This document shows, piece by piece, positions 1 to 6,416 of a stretch of 9,120 nt of DNA. The notes under the pieces are model-generated. The model did not search any database. It saw only the letters and a list, made by a program, of their open reading frames with translations, and was not told where the DNA came from. Made by a program: the position numbers and the translations under genes. Location of the stretch: contig JBKJKM010000185.1 of NCBI GenBank assembly GCA_046597375.1, forward strand, positions 1 through 9,120, in the 5' to 3' direction. This stretch comes from DATLED01 sp046597375. Its GTDB lineage: Bacteria; Actinomycetota; Acidimicrobiia; Acidimicrobiales; CADCTF01. The number at the start of each line of letters is the position of its first letter. Position 1 is the stretch's first letter.

Positions 1-407
1 CGCATGGCGTCGTTGGCGTCCGGCTCTGGCCGGTCGAGCGAGACCTGGAGCCGGACCGGGAGGCCGGCCAGGGCACGGAGGCGGTCGAGGCGGGCTTCGG
101 TGAACATGGTCCCGTTCGACAGGCACACGACGGGGAGGACCGACGCCAGGCGGCCCAGCAGCTCGGGCATTTCGGGCCGCATGAAGGGCTCACCGCCCGT
201 GACCCCGAGGGATTTGAACCCCAGCATCTGAGCTTCGCCAGCCAGCTCGACCATGCGCTCGCCATCCAGCTCCCGGCGCGCCACTTTCGGGGCGGACTCG
301 GTGAGGCAGTAGGTGCAGGCCAAATTGCAGTGGTAGTTGCTGTACATCCACAGGCGCGGGGACACGGCGCCCGCGTCGATGGCCTCGGCCAGCGCCGTCA
401 CGCCCAT
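1..407 (-). CDS. Radical SAM protein, N-terminal part (cut by left window edge)
   Basis: Seen: 135 codons are readable from an ATG at 407 before the gene leaves the window. The peptide carries the radical SAM cluster motif CNLACTYC (CX3CX2C; C27, C31, C34), which binds the [4Fe-4S] cluster that cleaves S-adenosylmethionine. A GGEP motif follows at residues 71-74, as in the MoaA/PqqE-like branch where it contacts SAM. GAGGG ends 6 nt before the ATG and supports this start. The start lies inside the upstream AhpD-like gene (10-nt overlap), so the two are almost certainly co-transcribed. The C-terminus, where a SPASM or other auxiliary cluster domain would lie, is outside the window, so substrate and subfamily cannot be assigned. 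The radical SAM call is firm; function is unknown. A peptide- or cofactor-modifying enzyme is the general expectation for this branch. Confidence 0.93.
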   Translation of the reverse strand, partial: MGVTALAEAIDAGAVSPRLWMYSNYHCNLACTYCLTESAPKVARRELDGERMVELAGEAQMLGFKSLGVTGGEPFMRPEMPELLGRLASVLPVVCLSNGTMFTEARLDRLRALAGLPVRLQVSLDRPEPDANDAM

Positions 408-949
408 CCCAGGCCCTCGGCCTCGAGACGGCGGTGCGTGTCGGGTGACGTCGGAAGGTCGAGTGCGGTGCAGAAGCGGTTGAGCATCATGGTGGCACCC
501 ACCAGGACCGTCAGTTCGACGAGGAAGGGCGTGCCGAACCGTGCTGCCACCGCCTCCCGCAGCTCGGCACCGACCGGGCCTCGGCCGAGGGCCAGCGCGT
601 CGACCCAGGCCAGGAGGACCCGCTCGCCCGGGTCGGAGAACACCTCCTCGAGGCCGACGTCGCCCCGCAGGGCCCGCACCTCTCCGGCGGCCAGGCCGGC
701 GTCGAGCGCGACCGGGCTGTGGGCCTCCACGCAGTATCGGCACTCGAGCAGAGCCGACGTCCGCACGATGGCCAGTTCCTTGGCGCGTGCGTCCATGGCG
801 GATGGTCCCAGGGCGACGCCGATGAACGGGAGGGCCACCTCGAGCAGCTCGGGCACATGGGCCAGCGCAGCCACGATGGGCCCGGGGTCGCCCTCGAGGT
901 AGTAGGGCCGAGCCAGAAGGGGGGCCTGGTCGGAATCGACGAGGTCCAT
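398..949 (-). CDS. AhpD-like / carboxymuconolactone decarboxylase family protein
   Basis: Seen: a 183-residue alanine/leucine-rich, mostly helical protein with the motif ECRYCVEAH. E58, C70, C73 and H77 have the same spacing as the catalytic Glu118, Cys130, Cys133 and His137 recalled for mycobacterial AhpD. It therefore has the CxxC-x3-H centre of the alkylhydroperoxidase fold and could reduce peroxides or act as a thiol redox partner. It lacks reason to be a true carboxymuconolactone decarboxylase. Start choice: ATG at 949 is preceded by AGGGG with 5-nt spacing; the in-frame ATG at 967 and TTG at 976 have no clear ribosome binding site. The stop overlaps the downstream radical SAM gene, suggesting translational coupling and a shared job, perhaps protecting or recycling a thiol or product. 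The family call is secure; the physiological substrate is unknown. Confidence 0.88.
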   Translation of the reverse strand: MDLVDSDQAPLLARPYYLEGDPGPIVAALAHVPELLEVALPFIGVALGPSAMDARAKELAIVRTSALLECRYCVEAHSPVALDAGLAAGEVRALRGDVGLEEVFSDPGERVLLAWVDALALGRGPVGAELREAVAARFGTPFLVELTVLVGATMMLNRFCTALDLPTSPDTHRRLEAEGLGWA

Positions 950-1093
950 TCCCGCCCCTGGCGTCATCGTCGCCAAACGTGACCGGCGCGAGCCTGGAGA
1001 AGGTGGGCGGCCATCAGAGCGGAAACCCGTCTAGCCGCCCCCGCTATTCCACCGAAGCTACGAACCTTCGATCTCGTCGAGGCGGTCGCGGCC
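950..1093 (-). other. Intergenic region upstream of the AhpD-like/radical SAM pair
   Basis: This 144-bp gap separates the end of the anti-sigma gene from the AhpD-like gene, both on the minus strand. It should hold the promoter of the two-gene unit and any terminator of the six-gene operon. I see no convincing -35/-10 pair and no GC hairpin followed by a T run. A short CGAAG/CTTCG inverted repeat (1053-1057 with 1066-1070, 8-nt loop) is too weak to call. Read-through from the operon remains possible. Confidence 0.4.
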
Positions 1094-1363
1094 TCAGGTT
1101 GGGCCGCCGTTGACGAGCTGCTCGCCGAAGGTCCGGAGCCGGGTCACGGTGTCTTCGGGGACGTCGCGGGCGCGGCGGGCCAGGCTGGCTTTGATCTCGC
1201 GGTAGGCGGTGGCCTCCAGGCCACAGCGCCGGCACTCCTCGAGGTGGTCCATGATCTGGCGGGCGGTGAGGTCATCGAGGTCGCCGTCGAGGTAGCGCTG
1301 GAGCTGGCGGCCCACCTGCGTACAGTTCATCGGACGGGCCGATCGGCGTCGGAAAGGTCTCAT
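1094..1363 (-). CDS. Zinc-binding anti-sigma factor (ZAS / RsrA-like)
   Basis: Seen: 89 residues with the zinc-finger anti-sigma signature HLEECRRC (H40-x3-C44-x2-C47) and an upstream C14. The C14/H40/C44/C47 spacing equals that recalled for C11/H37/C41/C44 of Streptomyces RsrA, which binds zinc, holds its sigma factor under reducing conditions and releases it on disulfide formation. No membrane segment is visible, so this is a soluble cytoplasmic regulator. ATG at 1363 overlaps the sigma stop as ATGA and has GAGGAG 6 nt upstream. ATG at 1330 is an alternative that would still keep all four ligands. Its position directly behind the ECF sigma gene makes that sigma its partner. Unlike RsrA there is no further cysteine after C47, so a disulfide switch would have to use the zinc ligands. 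Zinc anti-sigma: confident; redox sensing: inferred. Confidence 0.92.
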   Translation of the reverse strand: MRPFRRRSARPMNCTQVGRQLQRYLDGDLDDLTARQIMDHLEECRRCGLEATAYREIKASLARRARDVPEDTVTRLRTFGEQLVNGGPT

Positions 1364-2019
1364 CGCTCGCTCCTCGGGCCGAGGCCAGCGGTGATCAGCC
1401 GGTCACGCATCCGGCGACGGGCGCGGTGGATCCGGCTCATGATCGTGCCGATAGGAACGCCCATCACCCGGGCCGCCTCGGCGTAAGTGAGCCCGTTGAT
1501 ATCGACAAGTTCGACGGCCCGCCGGAAGTCCTCGGGCAGGCTGAGTAGAGCGTCCTCGATGGCCGCATCGAAGGTGGCGTCGACCACCAATGCCTCGACG
1601 CTCCTGGCGTCAGCGGAGGTGTCGGCCAGCGTGGCCATCGTGCGGTCGGGGTCGTCGAGCAACTCGGGGCGGCGCCGGCGAGTCCGGTTGATCTGGGTGT
1701 TGCGCAGGATGGTCAGGAGCCACGCTCGCGGATGGGCGCCGTCGAACCCGTCGATGCTGCGGTACGCCCGAATCAGGGTGTCCTGCACCAGATCTTCGGC
1801 ATCCGCATGGTGCCGGGTGATGGTGCGGGCGACCCGAAAGAGCACCTCGACCTCGGGCAGGACGAACATCGCGAATCGCTCGTCGACCGTCGCCGCAGGG
1901 TTGATCACCGGGGCATCCATCACCGGGGCATCCATCACCGGGGCATCCATCGGGGACGGAACCCGCCGGCGTCGCGCAACCATTCCCGCGAAGTCTCGCA
2001 CCCGCGTCACCGACAGCAC
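1360..2019 (-). CDS. ECF-family RNA polymerase sigma factor (sigma-70)
   Basis: Seen: region 2 lies at about residues 51-115, including DAEDLVQDT (73-81; core RNA polymerase contact) and PRAWLLTILRNTQINR (-10 recognition). Region 4 lies at about 159-208 and ends in a helix-turn-helix, YAEAARVMGVPIGTIMSRIHRAR, that reads the -35 element. Sigma region 3 is absent, as expected for ECF sigmas. The GTG start at 2019 shares one base with the upstream TAG stop, so reinitiation is likely, but there is no strong ribosome binding site. ATG codons at 1983, 1950, 1935 and 1920 are in-frame alternatives; the last three lie in a tandem repeat encoding MDAPV three times (residues 24-38). The conserved domain starts near residue 45, so the repeat-bearing N-terminus may be untranslated or dispensable. 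It pairs with the adjacent zinc anti-sigma and probably drives its own operon. Confidence 0.93.
   Translation of the reverse strand: MLSVTRVRDFAGMVARRRRVPSPMDAPVMDAPVMDAPVINPAATVDERFAMFVLPEVEVLFRVARTITRHHADAEDLVQDTLIRAYRSIDGFDGAHPRAWLLTILRNTQINRTRRRRPELLDDPDRTMATLADTSADARSVEALVVDATFDAAIEDALLSLPEDFRRAVELVDINGLTYAEAARVMGVPIGTIMSRIHRARRRMRDRLITAGLGPRSER
1370..1375 (-). promoter_or_regulatory. Shine-Dalgarno of the anti-sigma gene
   Basis: GAGGAG on the minus strand lies inside the last codons of the sigma gene, 6 nt before the anti-sigma ATG at 1363. It fixes that start and suggests the anti-sigma can be translated efficiently in its own right as well as by coupling to the sigma factor. Confidence 0.75.
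1904..1948 (-). repeat. Three perfect tandem 15-bp repeats, in frame in the sigma gene
   Basis: The plus-strand unit ATCACCGGGGCATCC occurs three times without mismatch, followed by a 3-base start of a fourth copy. The unit length is a multiple of three, so each copy adds five residues (MDAPV) and one in-frame ATG to the sigma N-terminus. Perfect copies imply recent duplication and likely variation in copy number between strains. Confidence 0.95.
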
Positions 2020-2777
2020 TACGAGAGCGAGACCTCAGTTTCGAGGGCGCCATCGATGACGATCGTCGTGCCGGACACGTACGCAGCCGCCGGCGACGCC
2101 AGGTAGGCGACGAGGGCGGCCACCTCGCCGGCGGTGCCGAGCCGCCCGGCGGGAATCCCGTCGCGTTGGCGTTGACGCTCATCGGGGGTTTGCTCGCCTT
2201 GGATCGGAGTCTCGCTGGCTCCTGGCGCCACCGCCAGAACGCGTATGCCGCGGGGCGCCAGCTCTCGGGCCATCACCTTGGTGAGCATGCCGAGCCCAGC
2301 CTTCGCGGTGCAATACGCGGCGTAGCCCGGTCGGGGCTGATGTTCGTGGACGCTAGTGATGTTGATGACGATCCCCTCACCACGCGGCGCCATCAGACGA
2401 CAGGCGGCCGATGCCATCAAGAAGGCGCCGTCGAGATCGACCGACAGCTGCTTTCTCCACGTCGCCAGATCGAGTTCGAGAAACGAGGTCTCCTCCTGCA
2501 ACCCGGCGTTGTTCACCAGGATGTGGAGCCCTCCGAGGCCGTCGTCGGTTTCGGCCACCAGTCGCATCGCATCTTCCGGGTCGGACACGTCGCCGATGAC
2601 GCCGATCGCCGTGCCGCCCTCCGACCGGATCCGCTCCACGACCTCGTCCACCTCCTCCGGTATCCGGCCGTTCACCGCCACGGAGGCACCGTCGCGACTC
2701 AGGCGAACGGCGATCGCGGCACCGATGCCACTTCCAGCTCCGGTCACGAGGGCGACGTGGTCTTGTAGGGGCTTCAT
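2019..2777 (-). CDS. Short-chain dehydrogenase, probable glucose 1-dehydrogenase (NAD(P)+)
   Basis: Seen: 252 residues, the normal length for a classical SDR. It has the cofactor motif TGAGSGIG (12-19), NNAG (89-92) and the catalytic triad S142, Y155, K159 (YCTAK). The stretch TSVHEHQPRPGY around the catalytic serine, then PGASETPI and an IPAGRLG motif, closely resemble what I recall of Bacillus glucose 1-dehydrogenases (SVHE..P.P, PGAINTPI, IPMG.IG). The likely reaction is beta-D-glucose + NAD(P)+ to gluconolactone + NAD(P)H in the cytoplasm. The C-terminus departs from the usual DGG ending (IDGALETEVS). ATG at 2777 overlaps the GH15 stop as ATGA; longer in-frame extensions would run through the GH15 gene. 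Being directly downstream of a glucose-releasing hydrolase supports glucose as substrate. SDR: near certain; glucose specificity: moderate, since many SDRs of other specificity share these motifs. Confidence 0.9.
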   Translation of the reverse strand: MKPLQDHVALVTGAGSGIGAAIAVRLSRDGASVAVNGRIPEEVDEVVERIRSEGGTAIGVIGDVSDPEDAMRLVAETDDGLGGLHILVNNAGLQEETSFLELDLATWRKQLSVDLDGAFLMASAACRLMAPRGEGIVINITSVHEHQPRPGYAAYCTAKAGLGMLTKVMARELAPRGIRVLAVAPGASETPIQGEQTPDERQRQRDGIPAGRLGTAGEVAALVAYLASPAAAYVSGTTIVIDGALETEVSLS

Positions 2778-4579
2778 GAGGGTTTCCGTCCTTTGATCCA
2801 CTTCGCCGCTCTCCACGCCGAGAGCCCGACGATGCCGAAGCGGTCCCGCAGTGCCGCACTGTCGAGCAGATACATGGCGCGTGCGGCTTCCATGTGCGAC
2901 CACACGAGCGGCACGTTGCCGAGGCCTTGTCGACTCTCGGGGTCGATCTCCTCTGGCAGCAAGGCGGGCAACGCCCGATCGAGGTCGCGGGCCCTCGCCT
3001 CCGCTTCGGCGACCCGGCCGCACGCCGCCAACGCCGAGACCACCCACCAGCTGACGGGAAGAAACGCCCCTTCGACGCCGGCGAAGCCGTCGTCGCCGCC
3101 AGGTTCGTACCGGTAGAGGAACGGCGCACAGTCGAGATCAGCGAGGGTGGCGTCGACCAAGCGCGACGCCCGAGGATCGCGCCGGTCGAGCATGCGAAAG
3201 ATCACCACCATGAGGGCGCTGGCGTCGGAGGTCGACGTGGCGTCGCCGTAAGCCTGCGGCAGCCCACCGTTTTCCTGGATGGCGCCGAGCACGCGGTCTC
3301 TCGCGGCGGCCCTCGCCTTCTTCCAACGTCCTCGCCGCGCAAGCGGACGCCAGCCCCGGGAGATCCAGATGGCCCGGTCGAGCGCCAGCCAGATGCCGAT
3401 GTCCCCGCTGACAAGTTCCTGCGGCTTGCGTAGCTCCCAGATGCCCGATGTACGGCGCTCGAGTCCGTCCTCTGAGAGGTCGTCGGCGATCGATCGGACG
3501 AGGTTCCAGGTGTCCTTGGAAAGGCGGCCTCGGGTCTGGAGGTAGACCGAAATGGCTTCCACGATGAGCCCGAGGGCGTCGTACTGGATCTGGTCGGCGG
3601 CCTCGTTGCCCACCCTGATGGGTAGCGATTCGGCCCAGCCGGCGACGTCGGGAATCTCGCGCTCCGCCGGCACGTCGCCGCCTCGGATATCGGTGAGGGG
3701 CGTGCTCGGGAGATGGCCTCCACGACTCTGGCGCAGAACGAATCCCAGGTACTGCTCGGCGATGTCGCGACGGCCGAGGAGGGCGGCGACGGATACGGCG
3801 AGGGAGGCATCGCGCAGCCACGTGTAGCGGTAGTCGAACTGTCGGTCGTGTCCTGGCGCTTCCGGCAGGGACGTCGTGGGTGACGCGATGACGGCGCCGG
3901 TCCGGGCGAACGTGCACAACCGCAACACCCGGAGGGCGTCGGCCACCCGCTCCGGCTGATGGCGTGGGAGCGAGGCGCTGGCGATCAAGTCATCGTCCTC
4001 GCGCTGCGCACTTCGAAGATCGCTCATCAGCATGTCCACATCGCAGCGTCGTTCGGGATCCAAGGTGACGATCAGCGCCGCCCATTCGCCTCGCAATGCC
4101 GACAGGCGAGTGCGGAGCCAGCGCCCCTCGACCTCGGCCGTTCCGCCGAGGACGCGCACCTCCCGATCTCCCACCCGTGCGCACCTGCCCTCCCATCGGG
4201 CCCAGGGTTGGTCGAACCCGCCGAGGGCCACCTCGTGCACGATGTCGAGGTCGGCGTCGAGACCTCGAGCCAACCGGACGAGGGTGGAGCCACGATCGTC
4301 GTCACAATGCAGAGCGTCGCGGGTTTCGACGCGCCCGCTGGCGCCATGCAACACCGACGTGACGACGGGACCGGCCGCGGGCCCGGACACGGCGGAGAGA
4401 CGCACATCGACCCACCGCGCCGCCGCCCCATCAGGATCGAGAAGCGACCACAGCATCGGAGGGCTGTCCATCTCGGGTGCGCACCACCAGTCCACCTCAC
4501 CGGTCGGGCGGAGCAGCGCCGTCGAGCTCCCGTCGCCCAGCAGTCGGTGTGCGGCGATCGACGGCGCGTGCCGGCTCAC
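2774..4579 (-). CDS. GH15 family glycoside hydrolase (glucoamylase / trehalase-like)
   Basis: Seen: 601 residues, the usual size for bacterial cytoplasmic GH15 proteins, with no signal peptide. The N-terminal beta-rich trehalase-like domain begins with GDGSSTALLRPTGEVDWWCAPEMD modified at several sites from the usual consensus (about residues 15-38). The (alpha/alpha)6 catalytic domain follows, with FDYRYTWLRDASL (248-260), QYDALGLIVEAI (332-343), GIWELR (379-384; E382 is the expected general acid) and GVEGAF (501-506; E503 is the expected general base). Both catalytic glutamates are present, so activity is plausible. Family members release beta-glucose from alpha-1,4/1,6-glucans or hydrolyse trehalose; the sequence does not settle which. 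GTG at 4579 overlaps the flavoprotein stop as GTGA, and the stop overlaps the SDR start as ATGA, so translation is coupled on both sides. No ribosome binding site is evident, consistent with coupling. Confidence 0.92.
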   Translation of the reverse strand: MSRHAPSIAAHRLLGDGSSTALLRPTGEVDWWCAPEMDSPPMLWSLLDPDGAAARWVDVRLSAVSGPAAGPVVTSVLHGASGRVETRDALHCDDDRGSTLVRLARGLDADLDIVHEVALGGFDQPWARWEGRCARVGDREVRVLGGTAEVEGRWLRTRLSALRGEWAALIVTLDPERRCDVDMLMSDLRSAQREDDDLIASASLPRHQPERVADALRVLRLCTFARTGAVIASPTTSLPEAPGHDRQFDYRYTWLRDASLAVSVAALLGRRDIAEQYLGFVLRQSRGGHLPSTPLTDIRGGDVPAEREIPDVAGWAESLPIRVGNEAADQIQYDALGLIVEAISVYLQTRGRLSKDTWNLVRSIADDLSEDGLERRTSGIWELRKPQELVSGDIGIWLALDRAIWISRGWRPLARRGRWKKARAAARDRVLGAIQENGGLPQAYGDATSTSDASALMVVIFRMLDRRDPRASRLVDATLADLDCAPFLYRYEPGGDDGFAGVEGAFLPVSWWVVSALAACGRVAEAEARARDLDRALPALLPEEIDPESRQGLGNVPLVWSHMEAARAMYLLDSAALRDRFGIVGLSAWRAAKWIKGRKPS

Positions 4580-5970
4580 GTCGACGGGTACACCCGCGCC
4601 ACCAAGTCCCGAATGGGGGGCTCGAACGCTTCGCCGAACGTCGGGAAGGCGTGGACGACGTCGGCCAGGATCCGCAGTGGGATCTCGGCGCGGATGGCGA
4701 GGGTGGCTTCCGACATCCACTCGTCGGCGCGCGGGCCGATGGCGGCGGCCCCGACGAGCACACCCCTCGCCCGGTCGGCCGTCAGCACGAGGCGGCCTCC
4801 GTCGTTGCCCTCGCTCGACGAGCGGGCCACCTCCGAGAGGTCCATGACTGCAGTCACGGCTTCGATTCCCTTCTCCCGGGCTGCCGCTTCGTCGAGGCCG
4901 ACGCTGGCGACGGCGGGCTGGGTGTACACCGCCCGGGGGATGGCGCGGTAGTCCGCCGCCCGGTCGCCGCCGAGCAGGTTCTCGACGAGGATCCGGGCCT
5001 GATAGTTGGCGGTATGCGTATAGGGGGCGATGCCGGTGACGTCTCCCGCCGCCCAGACGTGAGCCTGCCCCTCGATACGGCATTGCGGGTCGACGGCCAG
5101 CTCGCCCTTCTCCCCGGCCTCGATGCCGAGCGCCTCCAGACCGAGGCCGTCGGTGGTCGGTCGGCGCCCGACGGCGACCAGCACGCGCGCGGCATCGACC
5201 ATCGTGCCGTCCGACAGGTGGACCCGAGCCACGCCCTGTGGGCTCAGCTCGGCGCGGGCGACCTCGACACCGAGGCGAACGTCGATCCCGTCGTCCCGCA
5301 GCTCAGTGGCGAGCATGTCGGCGATACTGGCCTCCTCGCGCCCGAGCAATCGCGGTCCACTCTCGACCAGTGTCACCTGCACACCGAAGCGAACATGGGC
5401 CTGTGCAAGCTCGCACCCGACGGCGCCACCCCCCATCACCACCAGTGAGGTTGGGCGGTCCTGGGCCGACAGCGCCTCGTCCGACGTCCATGTCGGCACT
5501 CGATCGAGACCGGTGATCTCGGGTTTGATGGGCGACGAGCCGGTGGCGATCACGAGGTCGCCCCACCCCAGCTCGCGGCCCTCGACGTTGATCACGCCGA
5601 CGCCAGTGATGCGACCGCGCCCTCGTACCAGGGTCACGCCATTGTCTTCGACGCCTTTGGCAGCGTCCGAGTCATCGCGGTGCTCGGCGATCTCATCTCG
5701 GCGTTGGACGGCTGCTCGGAAGGCCAGTTCGTCGTCGTCGAGGGTCGGGGAGCTCGACGCGCCACCCACGTCCCGCAGTGACTTCGCCTCCGCCCGGGCC
5801 TCGGCGCTGCGGGGCATCGCTTTGCTCGGCATGCATGCGACATACGGACATTCGCCACCGACCCGGAGGGTCTCGACCAGGGCCACCGATCGCCCGGCTT
5901 CGGCCAGGGCGTTGGCGATGGACTCACCGGCCGAACCGGCACCGAGCACCACGACCTCGTAGCGGTCCAC
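4576..5970 (-). CDS. FAD-dependent pyridine nucleotide-disulfide oxidoreductase (Lpd/MerA-like)
   Basis: Seen: 464 residues, typical of class I disulfide oxidoreductases. In order: FAD-binding GAGSAG (10-15); the redox-active pair in GGECPYVACMPSK (C41, C46, spacing CX4C); an NAD(P)-binding VVMGGGAVGCELA motif in mid-protein; an AAGDV FAD motif; and a C-terminal dimerisation domain ending in HAFPTFGEAFEPP. In dihydrolipoamide dehydrogenase the last motif reads HxHPTxxE and its second His is the catalytic base; here that position is F442, although H440 and the Glu are kept. It should therefore reduce something other than free lipoamide: a metal, quinone, low-molecular thiol or protein are open options. 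GTG at 5970 begins 2 nt after the MsrB stop, with a GGGG stretch 5-8 nt upstream; its TGA overlaps the GH15 GTG. Fold and cofactor: confident; substrate: unknown. Confidence 0.92.
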   Translation of the reverse strand: MDRYEVVVLGAGSAGESIANALAEAGRSVALVETLRVGGECPYVACMPSKAMPRSAEARAEAKSLRDVGGASSSPTLDDDELAFRAAVQRRDEIAEHRDDSDAAKGVEDNGVTLVRGRGRITGVGVINVEGRELGWGDLVIATGSSPIKPEITGLDRVPTWTSDEALSAQDRPTSLVVMGGGAVGCELAQAHVRFGVQVTLVESGPRLLGREEASIADMLATELRDDGIDVRLGVEVARAELSPQGVARVHLSDGTMVDAARVLVAVGRRPTTDGLGLEALGIEAGEKGELAVDPQCRIEGQAHVWAAGDVTGIAPYTHTANYQARILVENLLGGDRAADYRAIPRAVYTQPAVASVGLDEAAAREKGIEAVTAVMDLSEVARSSSEGNDGGRLVLTADRARGVLVGAAAIGPRADEWMSEATLAIRAEIPLRILADVVHAFPTFGEAFEPPIRDLVARVYPST

Positions 5971-5972
5971 CT

Positions 5973-6416
5973 CTACCCCGGATCCGTTGCGAGTGCGCCG
6001 GCATTGATGCAGTACCTCTGCCTTGTCGGTCCCGGCCCGTCGCCGAAGACGTGCCCCAGGTGGCCACCGCAGCGACGGCACAGGACCTCGGTGCGCGGCA
6101 GGCCGAGACTGAAGTCCCGGCGCAGCTCGACGTTGTCGGGCATGGCATCGGTGAAGCTCGGCCAGCCCGTACCGGATTCGAACTTGGTGTCTTCCGCGAA
6201 GAGGGCGGCGTCGCAGCCGGCGCAGCGATACACCCCCTCGGCATCGGCTCGCACGTCCGTGCCGCTGAACGGTTGTTCCGTGCCCTGCTTCCTGAGGATC
6301 CTGAACTGCTCAGGGGTGAGTTCGGCCCGCCACTGATCGTCGCTCTTGAGGACCTCCCGGACGTTCTCGGCCCGTCGACCCACACGTTTGATCAGGACCT
6401 TTGATTTTGCGAACAC
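5973..6416 (-). CDS. msrB: Peptide-methionine (R)-S-oxide reductase MsrB
   Basis: It reduces the R epimer of methionine sulfoxide in proteins or free methionine, repairing oxidative damage in the cytoplasm; no signal peptide is seen. Seen: 147 residues with a single MsrB domain from about W29 (WRAELTPEQF). Two CxxC pairs bind structural zinc (C65/C68 in CAGC; C113/C116 in CRRCGGHLGHVF). SGTGWPSF lies at 81-88, and RYCIN carries the catalytic C136. The resolving cysteine of E. coli-type enzymes (SGCGWPSF) is T83 here, making this a 1-Cys type. The usual RYCINS is RYCINA, a conservative change. GTG at 6416 is the longest start; GTG at 6383 is possible and would still include the full domain. 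It is the first gene of the six-gene operon, so its upstream region should carry the operon promoter. Confidence 0.95.
   Translation of the reverse strand: MFAKSKVLIKRVGRRAENVREVLKSDDQWRAELTPEQFRILRKQGTEQPFSGTDVRADAEGVYRCAGCDAALFAEDTKFESGTGWPSFTDAMPDNVELRRDFSLGLPRTEVLCRRCGGHLGHVFGDGPGPTRQRYCINAGALATDPG

Noticed and set aside
330..902. 190-codon plus-strand open frame opposite the AhpD-like and radical SAM genes
   Set aside because: Low-complexity Arg/Ser/Ala-rich translation; the opposite strand carries both conserved motifs.
1053..1070. CGAAG/CTTCG inverted repeat as operon terminator
   Set aside because: Only a 5-bp stem with an 8-nt loop and no T run on the minus strand.
2777..3047. N-terminal extension of the SDR frame
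   Set aside because: The extra 90 codons run inside the GH15 gene in another frame and are Arg-rich; the SDR fold starts normally at ATG 2777 with ATGA overlap.
3959..5448. Long plus-strand open frames (3959-4951, 4477-5448) opposite the GH15 and flavoprotein genes
   Set aside because: Arg/Pro/Ser/Gly-rich translations without recognisable domains; the minus strand encodes clearly conserved enzymes here.
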